Part shown: positions 37,956 to 50,342 of the stretch, one piece after another | Numbering within the stretch: the first letter of the stretch is position 1 | Layout of the letters: the number at the start of each line of letters is the position of its first letter | The notes under the pieces: model-generated | Seen by the model: only the letters and a program-made list of their open reading frames with translations | Told to the model about the DNA's origin: nothing | The model's database searches: none | Translations under genes and position numbers: made by a program | Assembly: GCA_026874595.1 (NCBI GenBank) | Contig: CM049319.1 | Coordinates: forward strand, 1,867,501-1,931,500 | DNA: 64,000 bases | Direction of reading: 5' to 3' | Source: Sipunculus nudus | Taxonomy: Eukaryota > Annelida > Sipuncula > Golfingiida > Sipunculidae

Positions 37956-38139
37956 TATCCCCTTCTTCTTATTAATAATATTAATAATAATGCTATACCC
38001 TGTCATCAGGCGCTTGTATACATTTGTATACATACCTCCACATTTAAATTATATATACATATAATACTCTAATAATACCTTAACACTCACGCCTACACTC
38101 TATGCTGCTGATATATCACTACCAAGGCCGCCGTTACTG
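37956..38139. other. Short noncoding stretch
   Basis: AT-rich sequence with TAATAATA words. No feature supported. Confidence 0.4.
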
Positions 38140-38699
38140 CTACGCCTGATACAACTACTACTACTACAACACGTGCTACTACGACTACTACCAATACCAC
38201 TAGCACTACTACTACTACTAATGCTACTACTACTACTAACTACTACAACTACCACTACTGCTTTACTTGTTCTACCACCACCACCATCATCACCACTGCT
38301 ACTACTACAACTACTACTACTGCTACAACTACTACTACTATAACTTCTACTTCTACTTCTACAACTACTACTACTTCTGCTACTACTACTGCTACTACTG
38401 CTAATACTACTGCTGCTGCTGCTGCTACTCCTACTGCTACTACTACTACAAATACTACTACTGCTGCTGTTGCTGCTGCTACTACTACTACTACTACTAC
38501 CACTACTACTACTACTACTACTTCTTCTACTTCTACGTCTACTACTACTTCTACTACTACTACCACTTCAACTACTACTACACTACTTCTACTTCGACTA
38601 CTACTACTACTACTACCACTTCAACTACTACTACACTACTTCTACTTCGACTACTACTACTACTACCACTTCAACTACTACTACACTACTTCTACTTCG

Positions 38700-38749
<50 letters not shown>

Positions 38750-38952
38750 AACTACTACTACACTACTACTTCGACTGCTACTGTTACTACTACTACTACT
38801 ACTTCTTCTACTTCTACGTCTACTACTTCTACTTCTACTACTGCTAAGCACTACTACTTTTACTACTACTAATACTACTAATACTGCTACATGTACTAGA
38901 TCTAGAACTACTACTACTAGAACTGCTGCCTCCAATACTGCTACCACTACAC
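38140..38952. repeat. CTA/CTT/CTG trinucleotide array, about 800 bp
   Basis: Long runs of CTA and related triplets on the plus strand, including internal duplications of a segment with ACTTCTACTTCGACTACTAC. Poly-Leu, poly-Val and Thr/Ser frames on both strands come from the triplet repeat and are not proteins. Confidence 0.95.
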
Positions 38953-40451
38953 TGTGTGTATATATATTGTTGTGTCGAGAAAAAGTAAAAGGAGAAGAAA
39001 AAGAAGACGGAGAAGAAGAAACAAATGAAACCAGATAAAAATTCATTGAACAGATGTCAAGACTGAATAGCATTATCTTATCAGGCAACCTTGAGGTGGC
39101 GTATCTTGAGCATACCAGTATAACGTACTATTTATACAACTGTGTCTTCAGTCAGGGCTATACATGTGGAGACTGTTGAAAGAAATGCAACATAGTGATA
39201 CTTAACCCCAAGTTAATAGGATAAACGTTGGTATACTTCCGTTTGTTTTAACAAAGTATACCACCGGGAGACAGAGCAACACGCCCGGCTGCTCTAAGCC
39301 CCGTCCCACAGTACCTGGCTCCGTAAACGCTCCGTGACCTCTTTGATTTGACATAAATCAGACCGCCCCCACGTGCAAAAAAATCCGGAGGGAAATCAAA
39401 TCCACTATTATACGGCAGTCGAGGGAGAACTACGACCCCGGTACAATTACAAGAGAACGCGGATCAAAGAGTCAAACCAATACGACCGAAACAATTATCT
39501 TCAAGGACTATCAGTGGACGATTAAGTTATTTTAGACCTGTCTTGTTTTTGGTATCCTCGCCAGATAGCATCTAAGGATATTATTGAAAATTGAAGCACA
39601 CGACCTGGATGGATTTCCCAGGAGGGCTAGCTCTTAGCGACATCTGGTGCCTTAATATGAAAGCATTTGAGGGAAAAGGCGTGTTGGTCCGATCTGTCGC
39701 ATGGTTGCAGTGACCAACCTAAATATTTCTCAAGTCTTACAGACTTTACAGTATATATATATTGAAACTGAACTTTATTCCATGATAAATGTTTGATTTT
39801 AACTGCCTATCTACAAAGATAGTACATTTAGGCCATTTGCATATATTATAATACGATGATTATAGATCAAAATGCAGATTTTTTTTCTAATACTAGTACC
39901 ATCTCTTTTGTAAATATAGAATACAGTCAGTACAAGGTTAATACTCCAGTTCTCTCCACTTGCATTGTGTTTGCGACAATTCTTTCAAACTTATTTTTCC
40001 TTAACAAATAAAGCATTGCAATGTGTTCATAATTCGCTATTAGGAATTCACACGATGAAGATTTTTATTTTGAATCCAATTATTCTCCATGCATTTTTGT
40101 TCTGTCAAAGAAAAATTTTGGCTTCGATGCACAGTACAGATTCATTGTTGCGAATTCATTGGGATTGTTTTAGTTGCCTTGGCGGAGGAAAGCACTCTAT
40201 TCAGTGCACATGTTTATAAAGAGTAGCAGCCGTGAGTAGCCGTGACAAGTTAAACCCAGTCGGCACTGACAATTGGTCTGGTAAGCCTACTGACAGCCAG
40301 TAAACTTGTGGTAGTCTCTTAAGTCAGAGGGCCGGAATGGCACTATAGAGAGGTAATATAATTCTAAGATTGTACCATTATACCGTTTGATCTGGATTTT
40401 GTACATACGACTTATTTATAATATAAGAACATTATGAATAATATATTTATA
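38953..40451. other. Noncoding stretch with a CpG-richer patch
   Basis: 39270-39480 is richer in CG dinucleotides than its surroundings, but no start codon with a domain follows on either strand. The frame at 39965-40219 has no recognisable content. Confidence 0.4.
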
Positions 40452-42172
40452 TATATGTCGGAGCCCAGATCTAAATCCAGTCCAGGTTAAAACTGACCTA
40501 GTCCAGATCACGATTGGGATCTTGTCTAGGCCAGATCATGATTGGGATATTGTCTAGTCCAGATCACGATTGGGATCTTGTCTAGGCCAGATCACGATTG
40601 GGATCTTGTCTAGGCCAGATCACGATTGGGATATTGTCTAGGCCAAATCACGATTGGGATATTATCTAGGCCAGATCACGATTGGGATCTGGTGTAGGCC
40701 AGATCACGATTGGGATATTGTCTAGGCCAGATCACGATTGGGATATTGTCTAGGCCAGATCACGATTGGGATCTTGTCTCGGCCAGATCACGATTGGGAT
40801 CTTGTCTCGGCCAGATCATGACTGGGATCTTGTCTAGGCCAGATCACGATTGGGATCTTGTCTAGGCCAGATCACGATTGGGATCTTGTCTAGGCCAGAT
40901 CACGATTGGGATCTTGTCTAGGCCAGATCACGATAGGGATCTTGTCTAGGCCAGATTACGATTGGGATCTTGTCTAGGCCAGATCACGACTGGGATCTTG
41001 TCTAGGCCAGATCATGACTGGGATCTTGTCTAGGCCAGATCATGACTGGGATCTTGTCTAGGCCAGATCATGACTGGGATCTTGTCTAGGCCAGATCACG
41101 ACTGGGATCTTGTCTAGGCCAGATCACGACTGGGATCTTGTCTAGGCCAGATCATGACTAAGATCTTGTCTAGGCCATTTCTAAACTGGACTAGACCAGA
41201 TTGCGATTAGGATCTGGACTAGACCAAATCAAAATCCTCCTCAATTTAATACTGGTCAAGGCTAATTCTGAACTGGACTAGTCCAGATTTTAATTTGGAT
41301 CTGGACTGGGCCAAGATCAAAATCTATCATCTCAATTTAGATCTGGTTTGGGCCTGCTGTAAACTGGACTGGACTGATCTGTGGATGATTTAACTTAATC
41401 TTGATTAAAGAAATCACAAAACCTACGAGTATAATAAATATATTTATTAAGTTGAAAAATGTTTTGCTATTTTTATACCATTTTGTGAGTGCCATATGAC
41501 AAATTTATATATAGAGCATTTGTTGTAGAAATGCAACAATAAAAGGTAGCTGAAAAAAAACATATATCACAAATAGATTTTGTCACAGCGGCGGAGTCAT
41601 CAGAGGAGTGGAAATGTTTCTACTAATTTCCGAGGTGTAGGCTTTTCTTTGGCCTATTAAAAAAATTAATTTAAAACTTCTTTATATGACATTGAGATTG
41701 TTTCATATTCACCTTGCAATGATTGCATTACTGTTGACTTGGGTATTATTTTCATAAATGTGGTCAAATTTCCAGCAAACTGTATTAATTACAGCTTCTT
41801 TTTTTAATTTAATTTATTTGACAGATGTTTTCCATTAAGTATAAACTAAATTGAATATGTATTAAATAAATTTTATTTTGTTTTATGGTTTTAGTAATAT
41901 TATAAAGCATATTTAAGTGAAACAATATGAAGAAATTCATCAGTTAATCCAGGCAATAAAATAAAATTCTTGAATGAAAATTTAACATATACTTAATGAA
42001 AAGCAATCTAAACTGACATGTTGGAATTTGATCTGGCCTGGTCAAGATCCCGATTAAAATCTGGACTAATCCAGTTTAGAAATGGCCCAATCATGATCTG
42101 GCATAGACCAGATCCCAATCGTGATCTGGACAAGGCCAGTTCTAAACTGGACTAGATTTAGATCTCGGCTTC

Positions 42173-42180
<8 letters not shown>
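40452..42180. mobile_element. Foldback-like element with long TIRs and 28-bp tandem repeats
   Basis: The ends are inverted repeats of about 90 bp, 40452-40541 and 42091-42180, roughly 90 percent alike and starting TATATGTCGRAGCC. Inside the left end a 28-bp unit (CCAGATCACGATTGGGATCT plus TGTCTAGG) is repeated about 24 times from 40500 to 41170. The right end has only about two copies in inverse orientation. The unique centre is 41400-42010 and codes for nothing. TA-rich DNA flanks both sides, so the target duplication may be hidden in TA repeats. Long inverted ends built of short tandem units are typical of foldback elements. It is nonautonomous. Confidence 0.7.

Positions 42181-42211
<31 letters not shown>
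42176..42211. repeat. TA microsatellite at the foldback element edge
   Basis: About 35 bp of TA adjoining the right inverted repeat. Confidence 0.9.
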
Positions 42212-42215
<4 letters not shown>

Positions 42216-43640
42216 AATATAATAATTTTTATTATATGTGTGATGTATATAGCCTAATAGAGCAATCTTTGAAATTTAACTATTTACTAAAGAGTATAAA
42301 AGTGGTTCTTTTATCATTACGTAACGCTAACAAAACTTTAAGAATTACAATTGCACATTCTCTGTTTACAGCATGCGCAAAGAGGGATCCACTGCCTTGG
42401 GGTGCTTCTGTTACCTGTGTCTTCGACAGATGTAGCCAGAGTCAACTACCAGCTTGTGACTGTAAAAAAATATTGCTGATTGAACTTGTGGAGTCAGCTG
42501 GTCCCTCTGTTTCTCTTAACTTGGACTTGCTGTGACTAAAGAAGAAAATGGATCGAGAGATGCAGTGAAAATCTCGATTAGAAAAAAAATAAATAAATAA
42601 GTTGACAAATCCTTAGACAAGTCGATTACAAGTAGCAGACGACCCAGAACTGGAGACATCGCCGCTCAATATGTTTTTTTCCCATTCAAGGTACTTTCGC
42701 TTTGTATACAGATTATTATGTAACAACTCAATACACTGATAGATCTCCAGGACATAGATAATTGTTTTATATTTACACTTAGTTCTCCCAAGGACTGTGA
42801 TTGGCCAGTTTGTCAGCAGGAAGTTGTACGCTAAGACGACTCTCGTGCAATAGGTATTTTCTTGTTGATGTTGTCTTGGCGGGAGCCAATCAATCATTGT
42901 GTTATGGTTTGTTTTCCAACTGTTTGTTGCATTGGATTTTAAGCAGTATGAATTTTGATTTTAGGAGGTTAAACAAATACTACGTGTTTTTGGGGATTTA
43001 ACAGAATCGAGGGTTAATACTTTGAGGGTTTTCTTCAGCATTTTAAATCTGACTGACAAACTGTTTAAATTAGAACTATTTCATGTTTCCGAATTTTTGC
43101 ATTTTGTTCTCAGATCTAGAGTAAAAATCCGGTACACACACACTCACAGAAATACGTATTCACGCAGGCAGAGCAAACAATAATTAAGCAAACCTATGAT
43201 TTTTCACATGAATAGACTCTTCAGTGGAAAATCGGATTGTGCAAACCTCTTACAGTCCCGTGTGTGGACAGCGTGTCATTCAAGCAGTGCATGATTACTC
43301 AGTGTCGATATTTTTGTATTTTACGTTGGTGATCTACGCTTCATAACAGCTCAGTACAGATAAGTCCGGAAGGGTCACGTGTCTGTGGTGGTAACGTCAT
43401 GGATAATACACTAACGAACCAGTTATATATATTGCAGAATATACTCAGCAGCGATCTGCCGTGTACACAGTGAGTATTCATTGCTTAATTGTTGGGTGAC
43501 GGATAATAGAAAACCAAAACTAGATGACCTGAGGTCACGCGCTTGCCGGAAATGATGTTAAGTTAGTCAGATGAACGAGCAGTGTCAAAGTGAAAGAAAA
43601 TAATCCATAGTTAGTTAAGAAAGAACCAATATTAACAAAG
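42212..43640. other. Mostly noncoding stretch, weak mini-exon candidate
   Basis: On the minus strand a 45-bp piece at about 42413-42457 is framed by TTTTTTTACAG and CACAG/GTAACA, which would be a microexon, but there is no supporting neighbour. The rest is AT-rich without recognised content. Confidence 0.3.
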
Positions 43641-43659
43641 TTCTAAAGAAAATAAGATT

Positions 43660-45345
43660 TTGATATATTTTGATCACCTTGACCTTGACCTTTGACTTAT
43701 TTGAATAATAAACATAGGACTTCCAGATATCATCACGATATATGACAAGTGTAATTTACAAAACGATTCCTGCAAAACTGTGGCCAGTAGAATGCTACAT
43801 GTGAGACGCAAGAACCAGGAAGCAGGCGAAATTGAGGACAACTGACAAACAGACAAACATACTGACAAACTGACCCAAGATTGAGAACAGATGACTTAAT
43901 CATGTTATGAAGAAACCTCAGAGGAAGATAATAAGCTATAGTTTATGTAAATGAGGTTAATAGTTTTGGAGATATGGCCAAAAAATGATATGTTGTGCAA
44001 GTTTGAGTGCACCGCCCCCTAGAGGACAATTCTGGAAAATGAAAAACTGGTTTCGAGATTTAAGTGTAAGACATAAGATGTAATAGTTTTAAAAGGATTC
44101 TTTCAAAACTGTGGCCTGTAGAATGCTATATGTGAGACGCAAGATTCGGCAAGCAAGCGAATTTGAGGACAACTGAGAAACAGACGGACACACAGACAAA
44201 GTGACTCAAGATTGAGACCAAATGAATACACCAGGTTTTTGGAAAGACCAAGAGGAAGAAAATAAGCTATAGTTTATGTAAATCAGGTTTATAGTTTTGG
44301 AGATATGGCCAAAAAATGATATGTTGTGCAAGTTTGAGTGCACCGCCCCCTAGCGGCCAATTCTGGAAAATAAAAAATCCGTTTCGAGATATTAGTGTAA
44401 GACATAAGATGTAATAGTTTTAAAAGGATTCTTTCAAAACTGTGACCTGCAGAATGCTATATGTGAGACGCCAGAACCGGTAAGCAGGCGAATTTGATGA
44501 AAACTGAGAAACAGACGGACACACTGACAAAGTGACTCAAGATTGAGTCGAAATGACTACACCAGGATTTAGAAAAGACTCAGAGGATGAAAATAAGCTA
44601 TACTTTATGTAATTGAGGCTCACAGTTTTGGAGATATGGCCAAAACATGATATGTTGGGGAGGTTTGCATACAGCGCCACCTAGCGGCTGCATTCAAAAA
44701 ATGGAAAAACTATTTCGAGATAATAGTGTAGGACTTACGATATGTCAGTTTTCAAAAAGATTCCTGCAAAACTGTGACCTCCAGGGCAAGATTACTGAAA
44801 TCTCGAAATATCTTTTTTGACGAGATATTTTACGAGATATCGCGAGACCTGTAATAAAATCTTGCAGTACGTGTTAAATGCTACCTGATGCAAAAAACTA
44901 GACCTCTCTAGCTTTTAAAATGACAAAGTTAGAAAAATAAGACCCCAGATTTTCGAATATCATGACTTTTTCCCAAAAATTCGTAACCATGGTTACGGCC
45001 AATTTGAGAGCTACACAAGAGCTACACAACAGAAGAAAGGCCTGGGAATGACGTTTAAAATGAGCTATGTTTGAAGAAGATATCCCTTTATAGTAACAAA
45101 GATATGAAGAAAAAACCGTTTTGTATACTTTTGATGACCTTGACCTTGACCTTTGACCTATATTGCCCAAAATCAATAGGCTTCCTGGAATTTTGAATTT
45201 TGACCAGCTGTGTGAGTTTGAAAGCAATTCCTGCAAAATTGTGGCCTGTAGAGAGTCCACAGACAAACACACAAACAGACAGACAGACATACGCAACTGA
45301 CCAACCAACTTGCCGAAATCGAAGATTTCCGGCAAGCAATAAAAC
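43660..45345. repeat. About 340-bp tandem repeat element with TGACCT clusters
   Basis: Three to four diverged units can be followed by the words TTCAAAACTGTGRCCTG, GTGAGACGC, GATTGAG, TTTTGGAGATATGGCCAAAA and CACCKCCCCCTAGMGG (near 44011, 44346 and 44683). TGACCTTGACC clusters occur at the left (43674-43698) and right (45135-45159), so the block is probably one transposon with an internal array. A short hairpin TTGCCG...CGGCAA lies at about 45310-45336. Frames across it are incidental. Confidence 0.65.
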
Positions 45346-47486
45346 AACACAGCAAATTAGTTTTAGATCACAAAAATGGCCGAAATGTCTGTCAGAATTT
45401 GACATGATTGATATTATTAAGCTGAAACAAATCGTACTGCCAGAGCGTTGCCGTGGTTACTATAAGCTTCATATATATCGGACTGGTTACCCTACTTGAG
45501 TCATGATGCCAGTCATACGGGGAAATGCGCAGCAACGGCCGTCTATCCACATCGGTGCTGATACCATTATTCCTTTCCGAGGCAAACCACGTATACATGG
45601 GGATTCCCCGTATTCATATAATATCATTAGAACCATTGATGGCAAAGCCACCACACGATGGTAAAAAAAATATATCTTCCGCTCTTACAATAGAGAATTC
45701 AATGACGTTCCTTGACAGATTCTTTTTATTGGAACTCCTAACAGGTCAAAGGTTAATGTTTATATTTATTCAAGTCGATGAACCATTCAAAGTCTTCTTA
45801 ACGGGTACAGAATAAGTTGGCGCCGAGTCGGAAAGAATTGTGTGAAAAAGAAATACTTGCTGATTTGACACTTGCAAAAGAGAAAAGTTAAGGTTACATG
45901 TATATAATAAAATTATAAGTTAAGTTGTCCAAAGAGGCCCAGATATCTGCAGGCATTGTTATGGACTTACAAAATATCAACAGTTATATGTTAGATTAAC
46001 AAGTAATTAGCAGGGCGCCCAGATAAATGTGTCGGCTAGGGAGACCGTTATACAACATTGACTCAGGACTAAAGAAAAAGTGTGTAACGTGACTAAATCA
46101 TATGTAAGTAAATATATGGAAAACTTGCAACATGAAGTGCTAAGTGCAGCAAGCGCAGCTGTTTATTTTTACTGAAGTTGCAAGTCTCGACTAAAACGTG
46201 AAACATAAAGTTCAGGGCGCGGAGATAGCACCAAAACAACTAACATTTAAAGTGTTACATGGAGTATTTGGACTACTGATGTCTAGATCTTCGGGTATGA
46301 ATATATGCCGTCTCACAATGGACAGGCCGAGCTTTGTTTCATAATACAATCTGAATTGTCACTGATATTTTACGTTTTTTCTTATAACCTTTACATCTTC
46401 ATTTAAGCACTAGAACCTTGTTGCTTAGTAGGCCAACGTCCATGTCACTTACACGCTAAACAAGTCCATGACTGTACAGTCCCTCGAACCAACTGATTAG
46501 ATTTGGTTTCCTTAGTTGAGCACCCCACCATCTTAACCATTATGTAATCCGTTCACAAACGTCATACTGAGACTATGTTTGTATGGCAGTGACCTTTAGT
46601 ACTTGTAATATCGCCCACCGGGAGAGAACATTTCGTGTGGTGTCTGTATATCGGTTTCCGTGCAGCTGAATCAATAACCACTACCTCTGCCGCTGAGCAA
46701 CTTCAACCTGAAAAAATAAATAACAATTACAAGATCGATATGTACTGAAAGATGTTTTGCTGTCCAATTTACACAACATGTTAACATTGTCAGACCTACA
46801 CTCACATAGCTAGCAAGACACGGAAATGCCCTCGTGGTGTCTATATGTCCGACTTTATTCATTATCTGATCTTCTTGGCTTAAGCGGAACGGAACTGATG
46901 ACATTCAAAACTACATGTTTAATATTTCAGATGTATGCGTTGTGTTTTCAGTTTGTGTAGAGTTCTGTTAATCGAACCTGTATAGAGAACATTGGGTAAA
47001 TGCCTACCAGTGGAAAAATAGTTCAGCACATATTGATTATATCTTTTAGAAGAACACTTGATGACTTTGTCAATGAGCTGCTGGCTCGGCTTCACCAGCG
47101 ATAGAGCGCACTCGCCATGCATGACTGCTGTATATGCCACGCTGTCCTAGCACTCCAAGCAGACAGGATTTCTTTTGTGTCGCAGCTAAATTTTAAAGTT
47201 TTTTTTTCATTGGTGTAAGGTATGATCACTTGGAAACCTGAAACGAAGGGGCATCAATAAATCATACAAATATAATAATGGTGAGTGACATTTTAATCTG
47301 AAAATAAAAATGTGGCCGATAATATGGAATAAATGTTGATGGGGCCATATGGGTCCAATAGAGCGTGTTCAGTAGCTAATAACGGTAATGGAAGGATAGT
47401 TCAGTTCTATTTCCGCCATCCCCTATCACTCCAATTAAGTCATTCTATCAGGCAAAGTTGGAGCAGTTGAACCAACACTTAGGATG
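45346..47486. other. Noncoding stretch, nothing firm
   Basis: Frames up to about 96 codons occur but none carries a known motif. At about 45938-45958 a short piece (ATATCTGCAGGCATTG) matches the 180-bp unit of the 18.8-20.8 kb element, probably a fragment of the same family. Confidence 0.4.
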
Positions 47487-47896
47487 CACAATCAGCCAGC
47501 GTACCACTTCAGCCAGCGTACCACTCCAGCCATCGTACCATTCCAGGCAGCGTACCACTCCAGCCAGCGTACCACTCCAGCCAGCGTGCCACTCGAGCGA
47601 GCGTACCACTCCAACTGGCGTACCACTCCAGCCAGCGTACCACTTCAGCTTTCGTACCACTCCAGCCAGCTTACCACTTCAGCCAGCGCACCACTTCAGC
47701 CAGCGTTCCATTTCAGCCAGCGTACCACTCCAGCCAGCGTACCACTCCAGCCAGCGTACCACTTCAGCCAGCGTACCACTCATGCCAGCGTACCACTCTA
47801 GCGAGCATGCCACTTCAGCCAGCGTACCACTCCAGCCAGCGTACCACTCCAGTTAGTGAACCACTCCAGCTAGCGTACCACTCAAGCTAGCGTACC
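47487..47896. repeat. 17-bp minisatellite, about 24 copies
   Basis: The unit CCAGCCAGCGTACCACT repeats with point variants across about 410 bp. All plus-strand frames stay open and give His/Ser/Thr/Pro-rich peptides because the unit lacks stops. I treat these as repeat translations and not a gene. Confidence 0.9.
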
Positions 47897-48937
47897 TATG
47901 ATATATTTAACTTACATGTATATATATATTTTTCTGTAGAACAATCCGGCACGCAACACTGATAACAATCGATGAAGGTAGGGAATTCGGCGTGGCCACA
48001 CACACACAGCTTCCACATACAAGTTGAACAGCTGTTACAATTGATTGAGATATCATATGTCGCAGTCAAAGCCATCATACAGCACTCAACCAGATTCAGT
48101 TATTGAAAATAGAGCATCCGTCCGCACATGGCGCTCCAAGGTTTGTAATATTCAGTACTTTTTTATTGTTATGAAAATGACTTTTCATATATTTGAACTC
48201 TGGTATGTGCGGTAAGTTCCATTAAATTTACATGAATGAGACACACAATCACTCAGCTGTGTGTACCGCAGTTCCTTTGTATAAAAATATACGGGTATTA
48301 GCATAACTCTCTACACACTTTTCGTAACGATCTGTCAAGTAAAGGGAAACACCTTAACAATCACATAGGCTTCACACAAGTGTCTCCATTGACTCCTGGT
48401 AAAGGACACCAAAAAGGAAGGAGACATCCGTATCTGGTGGGTGCGATATGTAATTATTAATTATTGTGGATTTATGTTTTATACCGCCCTGGTTAGAAAT
48501 AATCAAAAAGTAATAACGTGTGGTTAAGACATCAGGACAAACGTGTGAGATGTCGCCAGTTTGGCTTAAATGGAAACAGTGGTATAAACCCAACGTCCAA
48601 AATCCAGCGTCTTAAAAGCGAGATCGTCTGCAGGGCTGGTGTGCGTATTATTTGTATTTATATTTATATTTTATTCACAGGTTTGTCAAACATAGACCAA
48701 CAGCAATGAATTGAGAGGACGGGTACAGTCTTTTACAGCGCCGAAATATTTCCTGGATTTGTAAAGAACATTTGCTTTTTAGTTATTGCTAAACATTAAT
48801 TTGTGCACTTGGTGTAGTTATACTACCTTATGTGGCGCCGATAGATGATAGTTGCAGCATGAGATTACAGATCAGAACAGCTGAAAATATTATAGCTCTT
48901 ATTGTAGGACGTATCGTATACAAGAAGCACACGTTTT
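47897..48937. other. Upstream region of the GT31 gene
   Basis: No confirmed exon. A frame at 48518-48709 could be leader sequence but has no domain. The promoter of the downstream gene must lie here or within 200 bp of its start. Confidence 0.35.
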
Positions 48938-48979
48938 CATTCATGTGTATTCCGTGATCATTCATGTGTATCACGTGAT
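48938..48979 (+). promoter_or_regulatory. Tandem 21-bp duplication with a TCACGTGA E-box
   Basis: The 21-bp unit CATTCATGTGTAT(T/C)(C/A)CGTGAT occurs at 48938-48958 and 48959-48979 with two differences. The second copy contains TCACGTGA (48971-48978), the consensus for MITF/TFE-type bHLH-Zip factors, only 8 bp before the start codon. It is either leader or proximal promoter. Confidence 0.45.
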
Positions 48980-48986
48980 CACAAAA

Positions 48987-49985
48987 ATGGCGACGTCAGA
49001 TATGAGTACTGCATCTTACGTTGCAAGGAGCGGGAACACGTGGTTTTCTGTTGGATACTTGGTCGGGACTGTGGTTGCGTTAATTCTGATATGGCACAAG
49101 GGGCGATCTGTTGCCCAGGGATACAAGGACATCGTTAACCACGATGTCATAAGGAAAATAAAATCCAGATATCCTCCACGGCCACCTGTATACGATCCAT
49201 CATTATGTTCTTCTGATAAAACTGTCGTGATTATCTGTGTCAACTCTAAACCTGAGAACTTTTACCTGCGTCAGGTTATACGAAACACTTACCTTCATCC
49301 AGACCTAAAGAAAAAAGTGAACATCGCATCAGTGTTTGCTGTAGGAAAACAATCTAGAGATCAAATGTATTTACCCCAAAATCTGATTTTGGAATTTCAA
49401 GAACACAGAGATCTCTTTTTGGGTGACTTCACAGATTCTGATAAGAACATTATTGATAAGGAGCTTGCCACGCTTCGGCTGATATCCACACTGTGTCGTC
49501 ATGTAGACCTAGTTGTTAAAGTGGATGATCTCACCATCGTTAATACACCGGGAATTATGGAATTCCTCCTTCCAAAGTTAGATCCTGCTGAAAAATTTAT
49601 TTTAGGTCATTTGCGGACTGGTGATACCCCTAAGCAATGTAAAAACGAAAGCGAGATCTGTGTAAGGAATGAAAACTACCCCGGTGAAATTTATCCCCCG
49701 TACATGGGAGGCCCCTGGGTGGTGTTGACTGGGGATATGGTACCTTTACTATACAATGCCTCACAGTATGTTACAGTTGTCGGACCTCCTGATGTGTTTC
49801 TGACGGGGATCTTGCCAAAATCTGTTCCTGACGTCCGGATGGTGGACCTTACGCCATTTATGGAGATTATACATGGACAAGCGGAAATAAATTGTGCACA
49901 TGACCCAAACAGACCTCTTCTGATTGGTAGAATGAGATCAGCTGATCAAATAAGAGCATGCTGGAGAGAACTGCACGGAAGATGA
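48987..49985 (+). CDS. GT31 beta-1,3-galactosyltransferase-like protein
   Basis: Single-exon gene of 332 codons. I chose ATG 48987 for its strong context (AAAAATGG). An in-frame ATG at 48945 would add 14 residues but has a poor context and lies in a tandem duplication. Residues 19-36 (WFSVGYLVGTVVALILIW) form one membrane span after a short tail, the type II Golgi layout. Family motifs in order: IRNTY (98-102), LFLGDFTDSDKN (143-154), VKVDDL (177-182), YPPYMGGPWVVLTGD (236-250) and PPDVFLTG (267-274). These correspond to the IRxTW, GDFxDxYxN, KxDDD, YPPYxxGxxYVxS and EDVxxG blocks of beta-1,3-galactosyl/GlcNAc transferases. Sequons are at N220 and N257. The third Asp of the DDD motif is Leu and the Glu of EDV is Pro, so activity is doubtful. 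The acceptor substrate cannot be predicted. Confidence 0.85.
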   Translation: MATSDMSTASYVARSGNTWFSVGYLVGTVVALILIWHKGRSVAQGYKDIVNHDVIRKIKSRYPPRPPVYDPSLCSSDKTVVIICVNSKPENFYLRQVIRNTYLHPDLKKKVNIASVFAVGKQSRDQMYLPQNLILEFQEHRDLFLGDFTDSDKNIIDKELATLRLISTLCRHVDLVVKVDDLTIVNTPGIMEFLLPKLDPAEKFILGHLRTGDTPKQCKNESEICVRNENYPGEIYPPYMGGPWVVLTGDMVPLLYNASQYVTVVGPPDVFLTGILPKSVPDVRMVDLTPFMEIIHGQAEINCAHDPNRPLLIGRMRSADQIRACWRELHGR

Positions 49986-50284
49986 GATTTAACCACAATA
50001 TTGCATGCTTTGTCACAACCATGATAAAAGTGTACCATAATGTTCATTGGGGTTACTATTTATTCAGGTGTTCTGACAGAAGGGTATCATTAAATATCTT
50101 GTTCAGTAGAACTGATCACTGTCTTAGGTGACTCACGTGATGTATCAATTGATAAAATAGCGGAACACACCATAAATATGAACCATTTCTTGATATCAAT
50201 CGATAAATCATTGTTCGGGATTTCATCCCGGATATCCATATGTCGCTGACGGGCTCGGACAATTAATTTATCAAATATAGGTAA

Positions 50285-50287
<3 letters not shown>

Positions 50288-50320
<33 letters not shown>
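50288..50320. repeat. GA microsatellite in the GT31 3' region
   Basis: About 33 bp of alternating GA, roughly 300 bp after the stop codon. Confidence 0.95.
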
Positions 50321-50322
<2 letters not shown>

Positions 50323-50342
50323 GATGGGACATGTTTACAAGT

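Noticed and set aside
38255-39088. Poly-Val, poly-Leu and Ser/Arg-rich open frames
   Set aside because: They are produced by the CTA/CTT trinucleotide array on both strands.
47458-47856. Open frames of 105-132 codons with repeated Pro-Ala-Tyr-His-Ser motifs, resembling a low-complexity secreted protein
   Set aside because: The frames are confined to the 17-bp minisatellite, several frames are open at once, and there is no signal peptide or unique flank.
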